A stretch of 64,000 nt of DNA from DASRHT01 sp035293765 (GTDB taxonomy: Bacteria; Chloroflexota; Ktedonobacteria; Ktedonobacterales; Ktedonobacteraceae), in contig DATGMF010000097.1 of NCBI GenBank assembly GCA_035293765.1, forward strand, positions 105,075-169,074. The letters run 5' to 3'. This document shows positions 36,012-45,410 of the stretch, in pieces (position 1 is the stretch's first letter; each line of letters starts with the position of its first letter). The translations under genes and the position numbers were made by a program. Under the pieces are notes generated by a model. That model worked only from the letters and a program-made list of their open reading frames with translations, did not search any database and had not been told where the DNA came from.

Positions 36012-36139
36012 GCACCCGGTCGGATGTAAATAGGACATGCATCCTAGCAGGATTGATCCTCAGCCATTTATCTGATATGGTAGTAAGGGGATGTTATAAC
36101 ATCCCCACCAGCCTATTTTTAGGGAAACTGGAGGATGCG

Positions 36140-38413
36140 ATGAGCACTATCCCAAAACGCCTGGGGAGATACGAGTTGCAACAGCAACTGGGGCGGGGCA
36201 GCGTCGGCGAGTTATGGAAGGCTTACGATTTACAGGAGCGCCGGGATGTCGCGGTGAAAACGCTTCATACCGACTTCCAATCCGATCCAAATTTTCTCAA
36301 TAGATTTGCCAAAGAGGGTCAGGCGATTACTTCTCTGCATCACTCCAATATCGTACAGGTTCACGAAGTCAATGTGACACGCCCGGGCAAATCGAACGAG
36401 ACAACAGCGTATATCGCGATGGATTATATCGAGGGGCAGACGCTGGCCGACTATGTTCATGCCACCTCGCATCAAGGCAGATTTCCCCCGGTTGACCAGA
36501 TCGTCTATCTTTTTACCACGCTGGGAGTTGCCATCGATTACGCGCACCAGCAAGGCGTGGTGCATGGTGATCTTAAACCGACGAATATCCTGCTCAACCG
36601 CCTGAATACGAGCAAGTTCGAGGCAGGGGAGCCGATGATCAGCGATTTCGGCCTTGCTCAACTTTTAGGGAATAACGCCGAAGTTGCTTCGCCCGCCTAT
36701 ATGGCTCCCGAACAGGCAAAGGGGCAGACGGCAACCAACCGCAGCGATATCTACTCGCTTGGCATTATCCTGTACGAAATCTGCACGGGCGTACAGCCGT
36801 TCCGCGATGAAAGTTCCGTCGCGGTGATGATGCAGCATATCAACACGCTGCCCACCCCACCCATATTAATCAACCCAAACATACCGCCCGGGCTTTCAGA
36901 GGTGATCTTGCGCGCAATCGCAAAGGATACCGCCACGCGCTTCTCGCTGGCATCACTGCTGGCGACCGCGATTGCCGACGCCTGCTCTATGCAGCCGGGC
37001 ACCTCCTCTATGTTTTATGAGGACAGCATGCCATCGCAGAGGACGGGCGCTTCCATGCCAATTCTCGGCGTCTCACAGCCTCTACCCAGACAGTCGCAGC
37101 CGTTCTCTCAGATCTCTGCCCCATTGCCAGCACTCCAGAGTCAATACTCACCTGCCATCGACAGGTCTATGGCAATGATTCCGAGCACCACCAGTAGCAT
37201 GCAGGTAACGCCCTCAATGGGCAGGTTGCCTGTACCCTTTGAGGGTGACCGCAGCTCCATGCCATCTCAACGTACCTCGTCTTTTACCTCCTCTATGCCG
37301 GTGATACCGACAACGCGCCAGCGAGGGTGGTGGAATATTACGGATAGCCCCATTTATATTGTGGTCGCCGTGCTGCTATTATTGCTATTGATCATCGGCG
37401 GCGCTATCGGCCTGAGCCTTGCAGGCAACAAAGGGCAGGCAGCAAACGGCCCCGCGGTCCTGACAGGACATGTCTTTTTCCAGGATGATGCGCTCGGACG
37501 CGCTGATGTGCTACGCATTGAGATACAGAATCTTGCAGCACTGCCCACCAACAAAAGCTACTTTGCCTGGCTACAGGATACAACTAACCATACCACACCG
37601 CTTGGTCAGCTTACTGTCAATGGCAATTCAGCTTCGTTACTTTACCCGGGAGATGCTCAGCACACAAACTTATTATCCGTCATTAGCGGCGTTATCATTA
37701 CGCTGGAGGATGCCAACACCAGGCCGCAAACGCCAGGCAATCAGATCGTCTACCGCGCAATGGGTGATCCCGCCACCCTCCAGTATATCAAAAACATTCT
37801 CTACCAGACTCCTGGCCTGCCCGGCAACCAGAGCGCCGTCGCAAGCTTGCTTGACGCTATCAAATCAATGAACGATAAAGCCAATAGCATCGCCGATATC
37901 CTGCAAGGGACAACGCACGACTTCCCCCTTGTCGGGCGGCAGGCAACCCGCATCATTGAGCTAATCGACGGCTCAGCCTACGCCAAAAGCAGCGGCGATC
38001 TACCGGTCAACGATCCCATTTTGCTCAATGTAGGTGTCGGACTGCTCTCTTCGCCCAACCAGGCTGGCTATATTGACGCGCTAGACGCGCAGCTTACAAA
38101 GCTTAAACAGGCGGCGGGGAAAGACACAATGCTGCTCCAACACTTGCAGAATGTAGAGAACGCCCTCACGGATCTACGGGACTGGATTCAGAAAATCCGC
38201 ACATATGACATGCAAATTCTCAGAGCCAACAATCTCTTAGATCCCGCGGCCATTAATACCGCCCTCCAGCTCAAGAATACGGTCGCCGATGCCTACACCG
38301 GTCGCACCATTCCACCCAATCCGGGGCCGCTGCCCATTCTCAACTCCGCCGGGGCTTACCAGGCGTATGTCGAGTCTCAATATATGGCCGCGCTCACCAT
38401 CACACAAGCCTGA
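36140..38413 (+). CDS. Membrane Ser/Thr protein kinase with extracellular sensor domain
   Basis: A 757-residue protein. Residues about 8-275 are a Hanks-type kinase: glycine loop LGRGSVGELWKA, VAVK Lys40, catalytic HGDLKPTN (142-149; non-RD because Gly replaces Arg), DFG 169-171 and APEQA. A Ser/Pro/Met-rich juxtamembrane linker (280-400) leads to one membrane helix (about 403-426). The extracellular part of about 330 residues starts with a beta-rich region (AVLTGHVFFQDD, SYFAWLQD) resembling anti-sigma-K-like domains and continues helical. GGAGG before the ATG at 36140 fixes the start. A paralogous kinase follows after a repeat-filled gap. Confidence 0.9.
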   Translation: MSTIPKRLGRYELQQQLGRGSVGELWKAYDLQERRDVAVKTLHTDFQSDPNFLNRFAKEGQAITSLHHSNIVQVHEVNVTRPGKSNETTAYIAMDYIEGQTLADYVHATSHQGRFPPVDQIVYLFTTLGVAIDYAHQQGVVHGDLKPTNILLNRLNTSKFEAGEPMISDFGLAQLLGNNAEVASPAYMAPEQAKGQTATNRSDIYSLGIILYEICTGVQPFRDESSVAVMMQHINTLPTPPILINPNIPPGLSEVILRAIAKDTATRFSLASLLATAIADACSMQPGTSSMFYEDSMPSQRTGASMPILGVSQPLPRQSQPFSQISAPLPALQSQYSPAIDRSMAMIPSTTSSMQVTPSMGRLPVPFEGDRSSMPSQRTSSFTSSMPVIPTTRQRGWWNITDSPIYIVVAVLLLLLLIIGGAIGLSLAGNKGQAANGPAVLTGHVFFQDDALGRADVLRIEIQNLAALPTNKSYFAWLQDTTNHTTPLGQLTVNGNSASLLYPGDAQHTNLLSVISGVIITLEDANTRPQTPGNQIVYRAMGDPATLQYIKNILYQTPGLPGNQSAVASLLDAIKSMNDKANSIADILQGTTHDFPLVGRQATRIIELIDGSAYAKSSGDLPVNDPILLNVGVGLLSSPNQAGYIDALDAQLTKLKQAAGKDTMLLQHLQNVENALTDLRDWIQKIRTYDMQILRANNLLDPAAINTALQLKNTVADAYTGRTIPPNPGPLPILNSAGAYQAYVESQYMAALTITQA

Positions 38414-38433
38414 GTCCGAACACCAGAAACCTG

Positions 38434-38465
38434 TAGCGGTTACAGAAATTATGCTGTAACCGCTA
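38434..38465 (+). terminator. Hairpin after the first kinase gene
   Basis: Perfect 12-base arms TAGCGGTTACAG (38434-38445) and CTGTAACCGCTA (38454-38465) with an 8-base loop, 20 bases after the stop. There is no U-tract, so termination strength is uncertain. Confidence 0.6.
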
Positions 38466-38506
38466 TTACAATGTAACTCCTCGTCGGACGCCCCACCGAA
38501 CGTCTG

Positions 38507-38715
38507 GTAGCGACCCGATTGATCGCGTCCGATTGATCGCTTTTCTTCATTATATCATATGAGGCCGTTCATACCATAAATATACAACGATACCGCTTTT
38601 TCAAGAAAGCTAAATGTTCGCGTTCTCTTCCATGATTTCGTCGTTCGGGTGGCAGGAGTGCAACTCATCAGGGGGAGAACGGCAGTGAACCGGACGCGAT
38701 CAATCGGGTCCCTAC
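38507..38715. mobile_element. MITE-like element with 25-base terminal inverted repeats
   Basis: The left end 38507-38531 begins GTAGCGACCCGATTGATCGC, and the right end 38691-38715 is its complement with one difference in 25. The 209-base interior has no reading frame. The ends belong to the same family as the elements in nuoL, at 32488 and at 52347. It fills most of the 640-base gap between the two kinase genes. No target-site duplication is obvious. Confidence 0.75.
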
Positions 38716-39066
38716 GAAGTGGTATAGTTCTTTTTATCGCTATTGCAGTTTTTGCGGGAGAGGAAGTGATGCAATAATGGCAATCCGTAACCAGTCATGT
38801 ATTTTTACAAAATGTTCCGTTGACATGTAAACCTTTTTTTCTCGATAATTATGCTAGTATTCACTCATTTTACATAACAGCAGAAGTCATAGAAACACGT
38901 AGGCCATCAAGCACTGCCGCGTACTAATAGCAAAATCAGCACCTGTAGCGTCGCTGGTAGGGTGTCAGACATAGGTAAGGGTCCAATCTCTAAAGTGAGG
39001 GTATAGCGCAAAAACCTGGAAGCCCGTTCGGAACTGTTACCAAGCCCGTGATGGATGGGAGAGAGC

Positions 39067-40368
39067 ATGAGCAAGGACCCATACTACCTGGGAAAATATG
39101 TTTTGCAGGAGCGCCTGGCGTATGGAGGCATGGGCGAGGTCTGGAAAGCCTTCGACACCCAACTGCAACGCCATGTCGCCATTAAGCTCTTACGCACAGA
39201 TCGACGACACGATCCCGATTTTGTTTCCCGCTTCGAGCGTGAGGCCCGCTTCATCGCTTCGCTGCACCATCCTAATATTGTACAGATCCACGATTTCCGC
39301 CTTTCACAGCCGCCAGAGTCAAACCCCGCCGAGGCTTTCATGGTGATGGACTATGTACAGGGGCAGACGCTGGCCGATTATATCCAGAATACATCGCGCC
39401 AGGGGCAATTCCCTTCAGCTTCTGATACCATTTACCTTTTTACCGCTATTAGCCTGGCTATCGATTATGCCCACCAGAAAGGCATGATCCACCGGGACAT
39501 CAAGCCAGCGAACATCCTCCTTGATCAGCGTTTGCCGACGGCAAGGCCAATGGGGGAGCCCGTTCTTACCGACTTCGGCATTGCTCAGCTTCAGGGAACA
39601 GCTCCTGGCATAGTGATCGAAACCCTGCTTGGCACGCCCCACTATATCGCGCCCGAGCAGGCTCAGGGAGAGCAGGGAGACGCCCGCAGCGACCTCTACT
39701 CGCTTGGCATCATCCTTTATGAAATGATGACCGGAGCCACGCCCTTTCGCGGCAATACAGCCATTGCGATCCTGATGCAACATATTCAAGGCGTGCCGGT
39801 GCCTCCGGAATCGATTAATGTGCAGCTTCCGGCGCAGGTTTCGAAAGTCATTTTGAAAAGTATTGCCAGGAAGCCTGCTGATCGTTTCCCCTCAGCCGCC
39901 GAGATGACGATTGCGCTCGCCGAAGCCTTTCATATCCCGGTGCCTCCGGTGCTCAACGAAACCAGGCATAGTATTGCGACGCCAACCGCATCCCCTCTAT
40001 CCACGTCGGCTCCTGTTCCACTGGCGTCACCGATACCACCTCAGGAGGTGCAACCACCTGTGCAATTAGAGGCGGTGTTTGCTGTTCAACCGGGAAAAAA
40101 CGCGGAGCCTATCACACCATCGAACGATATCTTGAAAGCTCCGACCATCCCTCCCGTCCCTCTCCAGACAGCAAACAATCAAGACGCTTACGCGGAACCA
40201 CAGGGTCCCCTGGAGATCGTAGCTCAGCCGCCGATTACTTCCGTACAGTCCATACAGCGATTTACTATGCCGCCGCTGCAAGGCATGGTTGTTATCACGC
40301 TGCTGATCCTGCTCTTGCTCTGGCTCATCTTCTACGTTGCGCAATATGCTCCTCTGTTGTCCCACTAG
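39067..40368 (+). CDS. Tail-anchored Ser/Thr protein kinase
   Basis: A 433-residue Hanks-type kinase. Lys40 in VAIK, HRDIKPANILL (around residue 142), TDFGIAQL and IAPEQAQGEQGDARSDLYSLG are intact, so it should be active. A Pro-rich linker (about 285-400) ends in a single C-terminal hydrophobic helix (about 407-428) with almost nothing outside. This is unlike its paralogue at 36140, which has a large extracellular domain. GGGAGAG precedes the ATG at 39067; an ATG four codons upstream is possible. Its last 44 bases overlap the end of the opposing helicase gene. Confidence 0.92.
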   Translation: MSKDPYYLGKYVLQERLAYGGMGEVWKAFDTQLQRHVAIKLLRTDRRHDPDFVSRFEREARFIASLHHPNIVQIHDFRLSQPPESNPAEAFMVMDYVQGQTLADYIQNTSRQGQFPSASDTIYLFTAISLAIDYAHQKGMIHRDIKPANILLDQRLPTARPMGEPVLTDFGIAQLQGTAPGIVIETLLGTPHYIAPEQAQGEQGDARSDLYSLGIILYEMMTGATPFRGNTAIAILMQHIQGVPVPPESINVQLPAQVSKVILKSIARKPADRFPSAAEMTIALAEAFHIPVPPVLNETRHSIATPTASPLSTSAPVPLASPIPPQEVQPPVQLEAVFAVQPGKNAEPITPSNDILKAPTIPPVPLQTANNQDAYAEPQGPLEIVAQPPITSVQSIQRFTMPPLQGMVVITLLILLLLWLIFYVAQYAPLLSH

Positions 40369-41734
40369 TGATCAGCTCGTAGAGGAGAGCCTGTTCCTCT
40401 TTCGGACGCAAGATTCGCCCCAGGCGCTGAATATATTCGCGTTTTGTGCTATTGCCACTCACAATAATCGCCACGCGACAATCCGGCACGTCTACCCCCT
40501 CATTCAGCACACGCCCCGTTACCAGCTTGCTATACTGCCCTGTGCGAAAGCGTTCCAGGATCGTGCGCCGCTCTTCTGTGGGCGTTTTATACGTGATGCT
40601 GGGGATACAGAAGCGGCGGCTGATCTCATCGACCACGTAATTGTACTCGGAGAAGAGGATCACCTGGTCGCCGCCATGATCGCGCAAAATGCGCTCGATC
40701 TCTGCGTACTTGGCGGGAGCGTTCATCGCGATGTTGCGAGCCTCGCGCCAGGCGAGCATAGCGGTGCGCGCTTCGGGATCGCGTGCGCTCATAAAAATGA
40801 GTTTCTGCTGAAAGTCTTCGGGGCTGCGCAAAATGATGCGGCGGCGCTGTAAAAACGAGCGAAAGACGCGCCGTTGCTCATTATAACGTTCCTCATCCTC
40901 GCTACTGAGCGCAACATTGATCCGCTGCTCGCGATACTGCGCCAGGTAACGCTCCTGCGTGAGTTCCGAGGGAGAGCGCCGGTAGACCTCCGGCCCGATT
41001 AATTCAATCAGGTCGGCATGGGCCATGTCGCTGCGTTCAGGGGTCGCGCTCAGACCGAGGCGCAAGGGAGTGAACGAGCTTTCCGCGATCAGACGATAGG
41101 TAGGCGCGGGCAGATGGTGACACTCGTCAAAGATCAGCAGGCCAAAGTGCCGTAGTTCGCGCGGATAGAGGGCCGCCGAGTCATACGTGATGATCGTAAT
41201 CGGCTTCAGATCTTTCTCGCCGCCGCCGAAGACCCCAATTTCGTCAACCGCTAACGAGAGCGCGGCAGCAAGGGCACTGCGCCACTGCTGCAAAAGATCG
41301 ATTGTTGGCACAACCGCCAGCGTCCACAAGCCCGTTTCGTGAATTGCCATTGCCGCCACAAAGGTCTTGCCCGCTCCGGTGGGCAGCACCACCACGCCCG
41401 CGCTGCTCTCTGCCAACCAGCCGGCCAGGGCGGCATCCTGATAAGGGCGCGCTTCCATCGCTAGCTTTGTGCTGAAGGGTAAGGCCGGTCGCGCCTCAAA
41501 AGCAACGTCGAAGGGGACCTGCTGGCGGCGCAGGGCATCCTTGATGGCGCTGAAGTGGATCGGCAGCGTACGCAAAAAGTGGTGCCGCTTATCCTGTGCA
41601 ATGTTGCTGCGCACATAGGCCGGGAGATGCTGCCCAAAGAGGGCTGAGAGCAGTTCCGGCAATGGCAGATATTGCCATTCCGCGGGCGGCGTGATAATGA
41701 GATCGCGGCCCCGCAGGTCGATGGTGGTGGACAT
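40325..41734 (-). CDS. xpb: XPB/Ssl2-like superfamily 2 DNA helicase
   Basis: A 469-residue helicase. Walker A VLPTGAGKTFVA (around residues 112-123), DEAH-type box DECHH, motif III LGLSATPERSD, and motifs V and VI (LNEGVDVPDC, QRLGRILRP) are intact. The N-terminal damage-recognition-like region and short C-terminal half fit the compact archaeal/bacterial XPB. The partner nuclease Bax1 is encoded at 32563-34590. The two should act in unwinding and cutting damaged DNA. The 3' end overlaps the kinase gene by 44 bases tail to tail. Confidence 0.9.
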   Translation of the reverse strand: MSTTIDLRGRDLIITPPAEWQYLPLPELLSALFGQHLPAYVRSNIAQDKRHHFLRTLPIHFSAIKDALRRQQVPFDVAFEARPALPFSTKLAMEARPYQDAALAGWLAESSAGVVVLPTGAGKTFVAAMAIHETGLWTLAVVPTIDLLQQWRSALAAALSLAVDEIGVFGGGEKDLKPITIITYDSAALYPRELRHFGLLIFDECHHLPAPTYRLIAESSFTPLRLGLSATPERSDMAHADLIELIGPEVYRRSPSELTQERYLAQYREQRINVALSSEDEERYNEQRRVFRSFLQRRRIILRSPEDFQQKLIFMSARDPEARTAMLAWREARNIAMNAPAKYAEIERILRDHGGDQVILFSEYNYVVDEISRRFCIPSITYKTPTEERRTILERFRTGQYSKLVTGRVLNEGVDVPDCRVAIIVSGNSTKREYIQRLGRILRPKEEQALLYELITSGTTEEHIAQRRR

Positions 41735-41938
41735 ACTACTTCATCCGCTTTCTGTACCTGGTTTATAAAATTTTTCCCAAAAATTAGCACACCACTATTA
41801 TATTCTTTCTGCCTTTTTGGAGACGGAACTCCCAAGCCTCATGTTATATTTTTCAGTAATTAGCTTCCCACCTCAGCACAATACCTTTTTCGAACTAAAA
41901 CAGCGTTTTTTTAATCGCCCTGGGTGATTTGGGCTATA

Positions 41939-41967
41939 TTGACATCTACGAGTTTCTTGGTTAATAT
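41939..41967 (+). promoter_or_regulatory. Promoter of the toxin-like cassette
   Basis: A perfect TTGACA (41939-41944), a 17-base spacer and TAATAT (41962-41967) form a good sigma-A-type promoter, about 260 bases before the first cassette gene. The whole gap 41735-42228 is markedly AT-rich compared with its surroundings and holds no gene. Confidence 0.65.
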
Positions 41968-42228
41968 AAATATGATCAAGTAATAACTTTTTCTGATATG
42001 AGTACCGTTTGCAATAAACAACAAAAACAGCGTGGTAGTTAAAGAGCAAACAAAACATATCATTGATCAGCTATCAAAGTTTTCGATCCTCGATTCGTCT
42101 TGCCAAAAACATATGCTATTCCTTTAACAGCTAGTGGTGCTCAACCGAAAATAAAATCATCTTCTTTTGCAGTATCTCGAATGTTCACTTACGATGAAAA
42201 GCTGGAAAATGTATCAGGAGAAAAAAGA

Positions 42229-42654
42229 ATGCCCATTATTAAAGGCCCCGACACGGGCGGCTCAAGCAATGATGAAATCCTCTTTCCAACTGATCAGCTT
42301 CGCACAGCGGCCAGCAAAATTCTTGCTCAAATCAGTTTGTCACGCAATGAGCATACCACCCACTGGAACGCAGTTCAGTCGTATCTTACACAGAGCGCTC
42401 CTAAGCACGCACATGTGACTTTGCCGGTTGTTTATGGAGCTGGGTTAATGGGAGGAATACCTTACTCGCTTGATGTCACCAGTTATATGAAAGACCTGCT
42501 TGATCCCCACGAAGAACGTTTACGCGACACCTATGACTGGCTGGAAAAGTTTGTTCAGGCGCTTTATGACGCTATCGATCAGATTGAGCAAACGGACACA
42601 GGTATAGCAACAAATTTCGACAACTATACCAACCACAGAGGTTTTACTCCGTAG
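42229..42654 (+). CDS. Small WXG100-like helical protein (putative secretion adaptor)
   Basis: A 141-residue protein, mostly helical, with no signal peptide. A helix near the C-terminus (EERLRDTYDWLEKFVQALYD then AIDQIEQ) contains YDAID, which fits the YxxxD/E signal of type VII-secreted proteins. The WXG turn itself is not clear. It lies 19 bases before the large toxin-like gene, the position held by LXG-toxin partner proteins. The start is set by AGGAG nine bases before the ATG; an upstream ATG at 42100 lacks a site. The adaptor role is inferred from context. Confidence 0.65.
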   Translation: MPIIKGPDTGGSSNDEILFPTDQLRTAASKILAQISLSRNEHTTHWNAVQSYLTQSAPKHAHVTLPVVYGAGLMGGIPYSLDVTSYMKDLLDPHEERLRDTYDWLEKFVQALYDAIDQIEQTDTGIATNFDNYTNHRGFTP

Positions 42655-42673
42655 CCTGAGAGGAACTAAGATT

Positions 42674-44311
42674 GTGGGGAATACCCTACAGGATGTCACA
42701 AATACACTGAACGGGATCTTTAATGATGTGCAGGCGTTTACCACCGCCGTCGAAGATGATTTTATCAGGCCACTGCACTTATTTCCCAAGAGGCCATCCA
42801 ATTTCCCACCTCAAGATCACCTGGATCAGCTCGACTTCGCACATGATGATATGGTGGTGGTGACCCAGCAAGCCATCGGACAACTTTATACGCCTGGGAT
42901 CTCTTTTCAGGGAACAGCGTCGGACGCTGTAGCAAATCTGATAGGCGACTACCTTACGAGCGAGAGTAAGCTTAGCGCATACGATGCAAAAGGAGTATCG
43001 ACTTACCTCACGCAGGCTGCGCAGCTCTGTCAATCTACCATCGCTGACATGCAGCCTCATCTGAATGCCCTGAAAGACTTTCCCAGCTCGAACTTTATCC
43101 TCTCGGCAATCGAGAAGCAGTTTCAGCCGGGCGGCATGGGTGCAATGATGATGGAGTCTCAGAAGCTGGAACCACCTCCTGGCACCTGGGAACAGCTCCA
43201 GAATCTGGGAGAAGACATACTCAGTGGTCTGGAGTTGGCATCGCTCGTGGGACTCATTGTCGGAGGTATTCTGGATGATATCCAGATGGACTATCACCTC
43301 GGAGCGCTGGCCCTGGCTATCGACAACTGGCAGCAGTCAATGAAGCGTCTGGCGATGGAGCTGGTCTGGCAGAATGTGGACTCATGGCTCAACGGACAGA
43401 TCCTCCAGATGAGCAATGCTTTTCGCAATGATGCAACAATCAGGTATCTAAGCATCAATGCAGGTATGCCAGCACCGAACCTGGAGGACCCAAATCAGCC
43501 AAATAAGAAAGATCTGGCGAACAGTATCTATGAGACGCTGAACGGTATGGCGCCCGGGGTAGTCACCCTGGCAGAGATCGAGTATCTCACCGCTTTTGCT
43601 CCTCGGAACCTTACGGGACCAGCTCTGCAAAAATATGTTGAGGATCAGGCCCTGGTCCTGCTGGATCTGAAACAAACCTATCCCAAGTTGCCAGACGGTT
43701 ATCTGGTATACTTCGTGATGACTGGAATCAGTGAGGCTCAGATCAAGCAAGATCTTACATGGCTCACCCAGGCCGGAAAGAATTATGTCTCTGGTAGCCC
43801 TTTCTCCAATCCAGCCGCGGATTTCCTGGCAGCGGAGTCGCAACGCTATTCGCAACTGGCCGAGCAGCAACTCCTTGCCTGGAAGCAACAGATCGATACG
43901 CAAAACAATTTCCAGGGCATACCAGCATATGCATTAGAAAATCCACAAATCCGCGCCTTTCTTCTTGCCAGAAAGAGTTCTATAACAGGGGAGTATCCTT
44001 CAACGCTCTACACTGCGTATGGGTACGCTGTCCAGCGCTGGATTGAGCATAACATGCCCTCCGCAAGTTGGTATCCCACACTGACCACTCGTTTTCGTTA
44101 TAAGATACGATTTGATAGCCAGTTCCCTGGAATGAAACAAAGGCCCGACGTGCAAATGGTTCTGCCCAATGGGAAAACGATCATTATTGATTACACATCC
44201 TATGCTGAAATCCCCAGTAAAAGCAAGTATAATCAAGGGGGCGTTATTGCGATTATTGCGATTGCTCATGGTCTGCCACCTGGTCCGGTTGCCAAACCTC
44301 CCAGGAGCTGA
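42674..44311 (+). CDS. Putative polymorphic toxin: WXG-like N-terminus and nuclease-like C-terminus
   Basis: A 545-residue protein beginning at GTG with AGAGGA upstream. The N-terminal 130 residues are helical, with FQGTASDAVANLIGDYL resembling the WXG/LXG turn (hydrophobic-x-G-x-A-x-x-A). A hydrophobic stretch (ASLVGLIVGGI) lies near residue 190. The middle (200-460) is helical. The last 75 residues are different: RFRYKIRFDSQF, then RPDVQMVLPNGKTIIIDYTS (about 490-508), an acidic residue before a strand and another at its end, as in restriction-endonuclease-fold toxins. A catalytic Lys is not obvious. A pentapeptide-repeat gene follows as likely immunity. Toxin function is inference. Confidence 0.65.
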   Translation: MGNTLQDVTNTLNGIFNDVQAFTTAVEDDFIRPLHLFPKRPSNFPPQDHLDQLDFAHDDMVVVTQQAIGQLYTPGISFQGTASDAVANLIGDYLTSESKLSAYDAKGVSTYLTQAAQLCQSTIADMQPHLNALKDFPSSNFILSAIEKQFQPGGMGAMMMESQKLEPPPGTWEQLQNLGEDILSGLELASLVGLIVGGILDDIQMDYHLGALALAIDNWQQSMKRLAMELVWQNVDSWLNGQILQMSNAFRNDATIRYLSINAGMPAPNLEDPNQPNKKDLANSIYETLNGMAPGVVTLAEIEYLTAFAPRNLTGPALQKYVEDQALVLLDLKQTYPKLPDGYLVYFVMTGISEAQIKQDLTWLTQAGKNYVSGSPFSNPAADFLAAESQRYSQLAEQQLLAWKQQIDTQNNFQGIPAYALENPQIRAFLLARKSSITGEYPSTLYTAYGYAVQRWIEHNMPSASWYPTLTTRFRYKIRFDSQFPGMKQRPDVQMVLPNGKTIIIDYTSYAEIPSKSKYNQGGVIAIIAIAHGLPPGPVAKPPRS

Positions 44312-44367
44312 CCCGAGCCACAAGAGAGAGCCATTTGCGCAAGCACGATTTCTTGACGGAGGTAGAT

Positions 44368-45312
44368 ATGATGCCGGCCACACGCCAACAACTTGAGGAT
44401 CGCTGGGAAATCGAAGAGGGGAAGCAGATCCTGGAAACAATACAGGCAATGTACTATGAGCGTTCTCTCGTTGAACAACTTCCACAGCTTGTCGCGCGTT
44501 TGCCATTTAGCGACGAAGTCGCGCCACATCTTGATTTTCGCGGAATTCACACACCGGACGCGTATCTTGATCTGATAGAGGTGGATCTCTCAGGAGCGCG
44601 TTTTGATTATGCCCGCAATCTTCAAAATATAACTGCTTGCCAGATGATTGGCACCACTTTTGATTATGTCTCCATCATTAGGGGCAATCATTTTGAAAAT
44701 GATTTTACCAATGCCTCTTTTGTGCAAGCCACCCTCCAGGGATGCCGTTTTCGCCTCTGCAATTTAAGCAATACCAACTTTCGTGAGGCACGCCTGGCTG
44801 TTGTCACATTTGATGGGACGAGTTGCAGGAATGCTTCTTTTGTGGAAGCCGATCTACGCTTTAGCAGTCTTGGAGTGGCTGATCTGCGGGGGGCCGACCT
44901 GCGCGGAGCTGATCTGACGGAAGCTGGCCTGGCAGAGATTCAATTTGATGAGCAGACGCAACTCCAGGGAGCGATTTTGCGAGGGGCATTCATGAATGAA
45001 ACGTTTCACACGTTTGCCCGACAGCGAGGGGCCATTCTTGGAGGCGCAGAGCATTCAGTGCATGCCTATACCCTGGCCTGTGTCGATACCTTGATCAAAA
45101 TTCTCCAGGAGCCTGATTACAACCCTGATGGGCATCTGACCCCGGCATTGCCGTATGTACAGGCGCAGCGCGAGAAGCTCGCTCAGGACACGGAGTACGA
45201 GTGGAGCACCCCTCTAGTCTATCAGCTCAGTGCAGACTTCTCCGAAGATTTCGCCAATGAAGTGCTCAATCTCTATGGTGAAGCCATCAAAGGGCTGCCG
45301 TATTATCTGTGA
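44368..45312 (+). CDS. Pentapeptide-repeat protein (putative immunity protein)
   Basis: A 314-residue protein. Residues about 70-210 are pentapeptide repeats of the A(D/N)Lxx type: DLSGARFDYARNL, TNASFVQATLQGCRF, ADLRGADLRGADLTEAGL. These form a right-handed square helix. Flanking N- and C-terminal helical parts are unique. GGAGG lies five bases before the ATG at 44368; a TTG at 44335 is less likely. It lies 56 bases after the toxin-like gene. Some pentapeptide proteins mimic DNA, which would suit neutralising a nuclease; this is inference. Confidence 0.8.
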   Translation: MMPATRQQLEDRWEIEEGKQILETIQAMYYERSLVEQLPQLVARLPFSDEVAPHLDFRGIHTPDAYLDLIEVDLSGARFDYARNLQNITACQMIGTTFDYVSIIRGNHFENDFTNASFVQATLQGCRFRLCNLSNTNFREARLAVVTFDGTSCRNASFVEADLRFSSLGVADLRGADLRGADLTEAGLAEIQFDEQTQLQGAILRGAFMNETFHTFARQRGAILGGAEHSVHAYTLACVDTLIKILQEPDYNPDGHLTPALPYVQAQREKLAQDTEYEWSTPLVYQLSADFSEDFANEVLNLYGEAIKGLPYYL

Positions 45313-45345
45313 AGTTGTGCTTCATCTACTATATAAAAAACGAGC

Positions 45346-45377
45346 AGAACATTTTGTATGATCATACAAAATGTTCT
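45346..45377. terminator. Perfect 32-base palindrome between convergent genes
   Basis: AGAACATTTTGTATGA at 45346-45361 is followed at once by its exact complement to 45377. It lies between the pentapeptide gene (+) and meaB (-). It may be a bidirectional terminator (AT-rich, with TTAAAAT after it) or a protein-binding site. Confidence 0.6.
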
Positions 45378-45410
45378 TAAAATGGCACCTTCGTCATTAC
45401 AAAATCACGT

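Noticed and set aside
44000..44506. 168-codon minus-strand frame across the toxin-immunity junction
   Set aside because: No ribosome binding site or domain; both plus-strand genes are better supported.
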